Below are positions 63,052 to 64,000 of a DNA stretch of 64,000 nt, in pieces (position 1 is the stretch's first letter; each line of letters begins with the position of its first letter). The notes beneath the pieces are model-generated. The model had not been told where the DNA came from and did no database searches. It saw only the letters and a list, made by a program, of their open reading frames with translations. Source of the DNA: [Zimmermannella] faecalis ATCC 13722 (lineage in GTDB: Bacteria; Actinomycetota; Actinomycetes; Actinomycetales; Microbacteriaceae). The DNA lies in assembly GCF_000381765.1 (NCBI RefSeq), contig NZ_KB907082.1, forward strand, positions 1-64,000, written 5' to 3'. Both the position numbers and the translations under genes were made by a program.

Positions 63052-64000
63052 CTACCGCAGGCGACGTCCCCGCTGTTCGGGGAGGAAGAGCGCCGCCGAC
63101 GCCGCGACCGCGAAGGCGATCGCGAAGATGGTGAACACCGGCACGATGCTCCCGCCGCCGAGGGCGACGAGCGCCGGCACGAGCAGCGGCGCGATGATCG
63201 ACGCGATACGCCCGAACCCGGCGGCCGCGCCCGAGCCGGTGCCGCGGATGTTCGTCGGGTACAGCTCTGGGCCGATCGCGTAGAGCGCACCCCACGCGCC
63301 GAGGTTAAAGAACGACAGCAGGCAGCCGGCGACGATGATCCATCCCTCGCCAAGTCCCCCGGAGATGCCGTAGAAGGCCGCGGCGGCCGCCGAGCCCGCG
63401 AGGAACACCGCGAGCGTCGAGCGTCGGCCCCAGGCCTCGATGAGCCAGGCGGCTACGGCGTACCCGGGCAGCTGCGCGAGCGTGATGATGAGCGTGAATT
63501 GGAAGGACTTCACGAGCGTGAACCCGTCGGCGACGAGCAGGCTCGGAATCCACGTGAATGCCCCGTAGTAGCTGAGGTTGATGCAGAACCAGATCGTCCA
63601 CAGCGCGATCGTGCGTCGGCGCAGCCCGCGCGACCAGATGTGCGTCGCGGGCGCCGCATCCGCCTCCCCTGTATCCCCCACCCCAATGGCCTCGGCCACG
63701 TCGCGCTCCGCGGCGCGGCGCGCCTCGGCCTCGCGGATGCGCGCGAGGGTGTCGCGCGTCGGCGCCGCGCGCTCGAACTCGCGCACGATGCGCTCGGCTT
63801 CCTCGTGCCGCCCCTTGCGTTCGAGGAATCGCACCGACTCCGGCAGCCCGAGGCGCACGACGATCGCATAGGCGGCGGGAACCATGCCGAGCGCGAGTGC
63901 CCAGCGCCACCCGTTGTCGCCCGCCGCGACGACGAACGTCCCGATGAGGGCCGCAAGAATCCAGCCGACGGCCCAGAACGCCTCGAGCCAAACGACGAGC
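63052..64000 (-). CDS. MFS transporter, C-terminal part (cut by window edge)
   Basis: The gene continues beyond the right edge; about 316 codons are visible, ending at 63052. LGLPESVRFLERKGRHEEAE is the central-loop pattern of the sugar-porter/AAHS-type MFS group. An intracellular loop with an insert (EAIGVGDTGEADAAP) and six C-terminal transmembrane segments follow. The substrate is unknown. Confidence 0.88.
   Translation of the reverse strand, partial: LVVWLEAFWAVGWILAALIGTFVVAAGDNGWRWALALGMVPAAYAIVVRLGLPESVRFLERKGRHEEAERIVREFERAAPTRDTLARIREAEARRAAERDVAEAIGVGDTGEADAAPATHIWSRGLRRRTIALWTIWFCINLSYYGAFTWIPSLLVADGFTLVKSFQFTLIITLAQLPGYAVAAWLIEAWGRRSTLAVFLAGSAAAAAFYGISGGLGEGWIIVAGCLLSFFNLGAWGALYAIGPELYPTNIRGTGSGAAAGFGRIASIIAPLLVPALVALGGGSIVPVFTIFAIAFAVAASAALFLPEQRGRRLR

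Overview
This is a 64 kb stretch of ordinary chromosome from a high-GC actinobacterium, most likely of the order Micrococcales and perhaps Microbacteriaceae. That rests on the GC-rich, C/G-ending codon usage, on actinobacteria-restricted families (an S-(hydroxymethyl)mycothiol dehydrogenase start, DUF2342 metalloprotease, AdnA/AdnB helicase-nuclease, UPF0182, DUF3107, DUF3117) and on many TANNNT boxes placed 5-9 nt before start codons, as in leaderless actinobacterial genes. I see no rRNA, insertion sequence, prophage or CRISPR array. No gene-free stretch exceeds about 300 bases except 6580-6943, which holds a tRNA gene and hairpins.

Layout. 1-2519: edge of a mycothiol-dependent dehydrogenase, two tiny proteins that both begin MGFLDDAK, a GNAT-AAA ATPase fusion and a CHY zinc-finger protein. 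2521-6579: a LacI-type regulator divergent from an MFS transporter and a YtcJ-like amidohydrolase, with a promoter and a perfect 20-bp operator-like palindrome between them. 6680-6847: initiator tRNA-fMet with promoter and hairpin. 6944-31122: a block that, from memory, follows the order of the Mycobacterium tuberculosis Rv3193c-Rv3211 region: UPF0182, YlbL-like PDZ/Lon protease, DUF2342, a cyclodehydratase-like protein, UvrD2-like helicase, NudC, a phosphotransferase-like protein, AdnB/AdnA, DUF3107, a HerA/DUF853 ATPase, glutaminase-STAS, a ferritin-like protein, a DEAD-box helicase and a PHP phosphoesterase. 31190-35122: an exo/endonuclease/phosphatase protein, aminopeptidase P and a PadR plus membrane-protein pair.

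35283-52305 resembles a second mycobacterial block (Rv1165-Rv1234, from memory): general stress protein, MgtE-N/CBS protein, DUF1003, Mrp, TatB, O-methyltransferase, DUF3117, superoxide dismutase, acyl-CoA synthetase, a GT-C mannosyltransferase-like protein, the lysine/diaminopimelate genes dapE, dapD and dapC, citrate synthase, 7Fe ferredoxin, a small membrane protein and TypA. 52391-64000: a CPBP protease, a PDDEXK (DUF559-like) nuclease candidate, a complete peptide/oligopeptide ABC importer (dppB, dppC, a fused dppDF, substrate-binding lipoprotein), 4-alpha-glucanotransferase, a Rieske protein and an MFS transporter that runs off the edge.

The most unusual signal is a family of three 64-bp palindromes (33714-33777, 53226-53289, 54276-54339). 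They are built of 32-nt arms with no loop, and the arms differ between copies by paired, compensating changes. Two of them bracket the nuclease candidate, and the third copy sits about 20 kb away. Other points of interest are tatB and a methyltransferase gene whose -10 boxes share two bases, a 134-bp convergent overlap of two genes, an AdnA Walker A motif with Arg in place of Lys, and a NudC without its zinc-ribbon cysteines.
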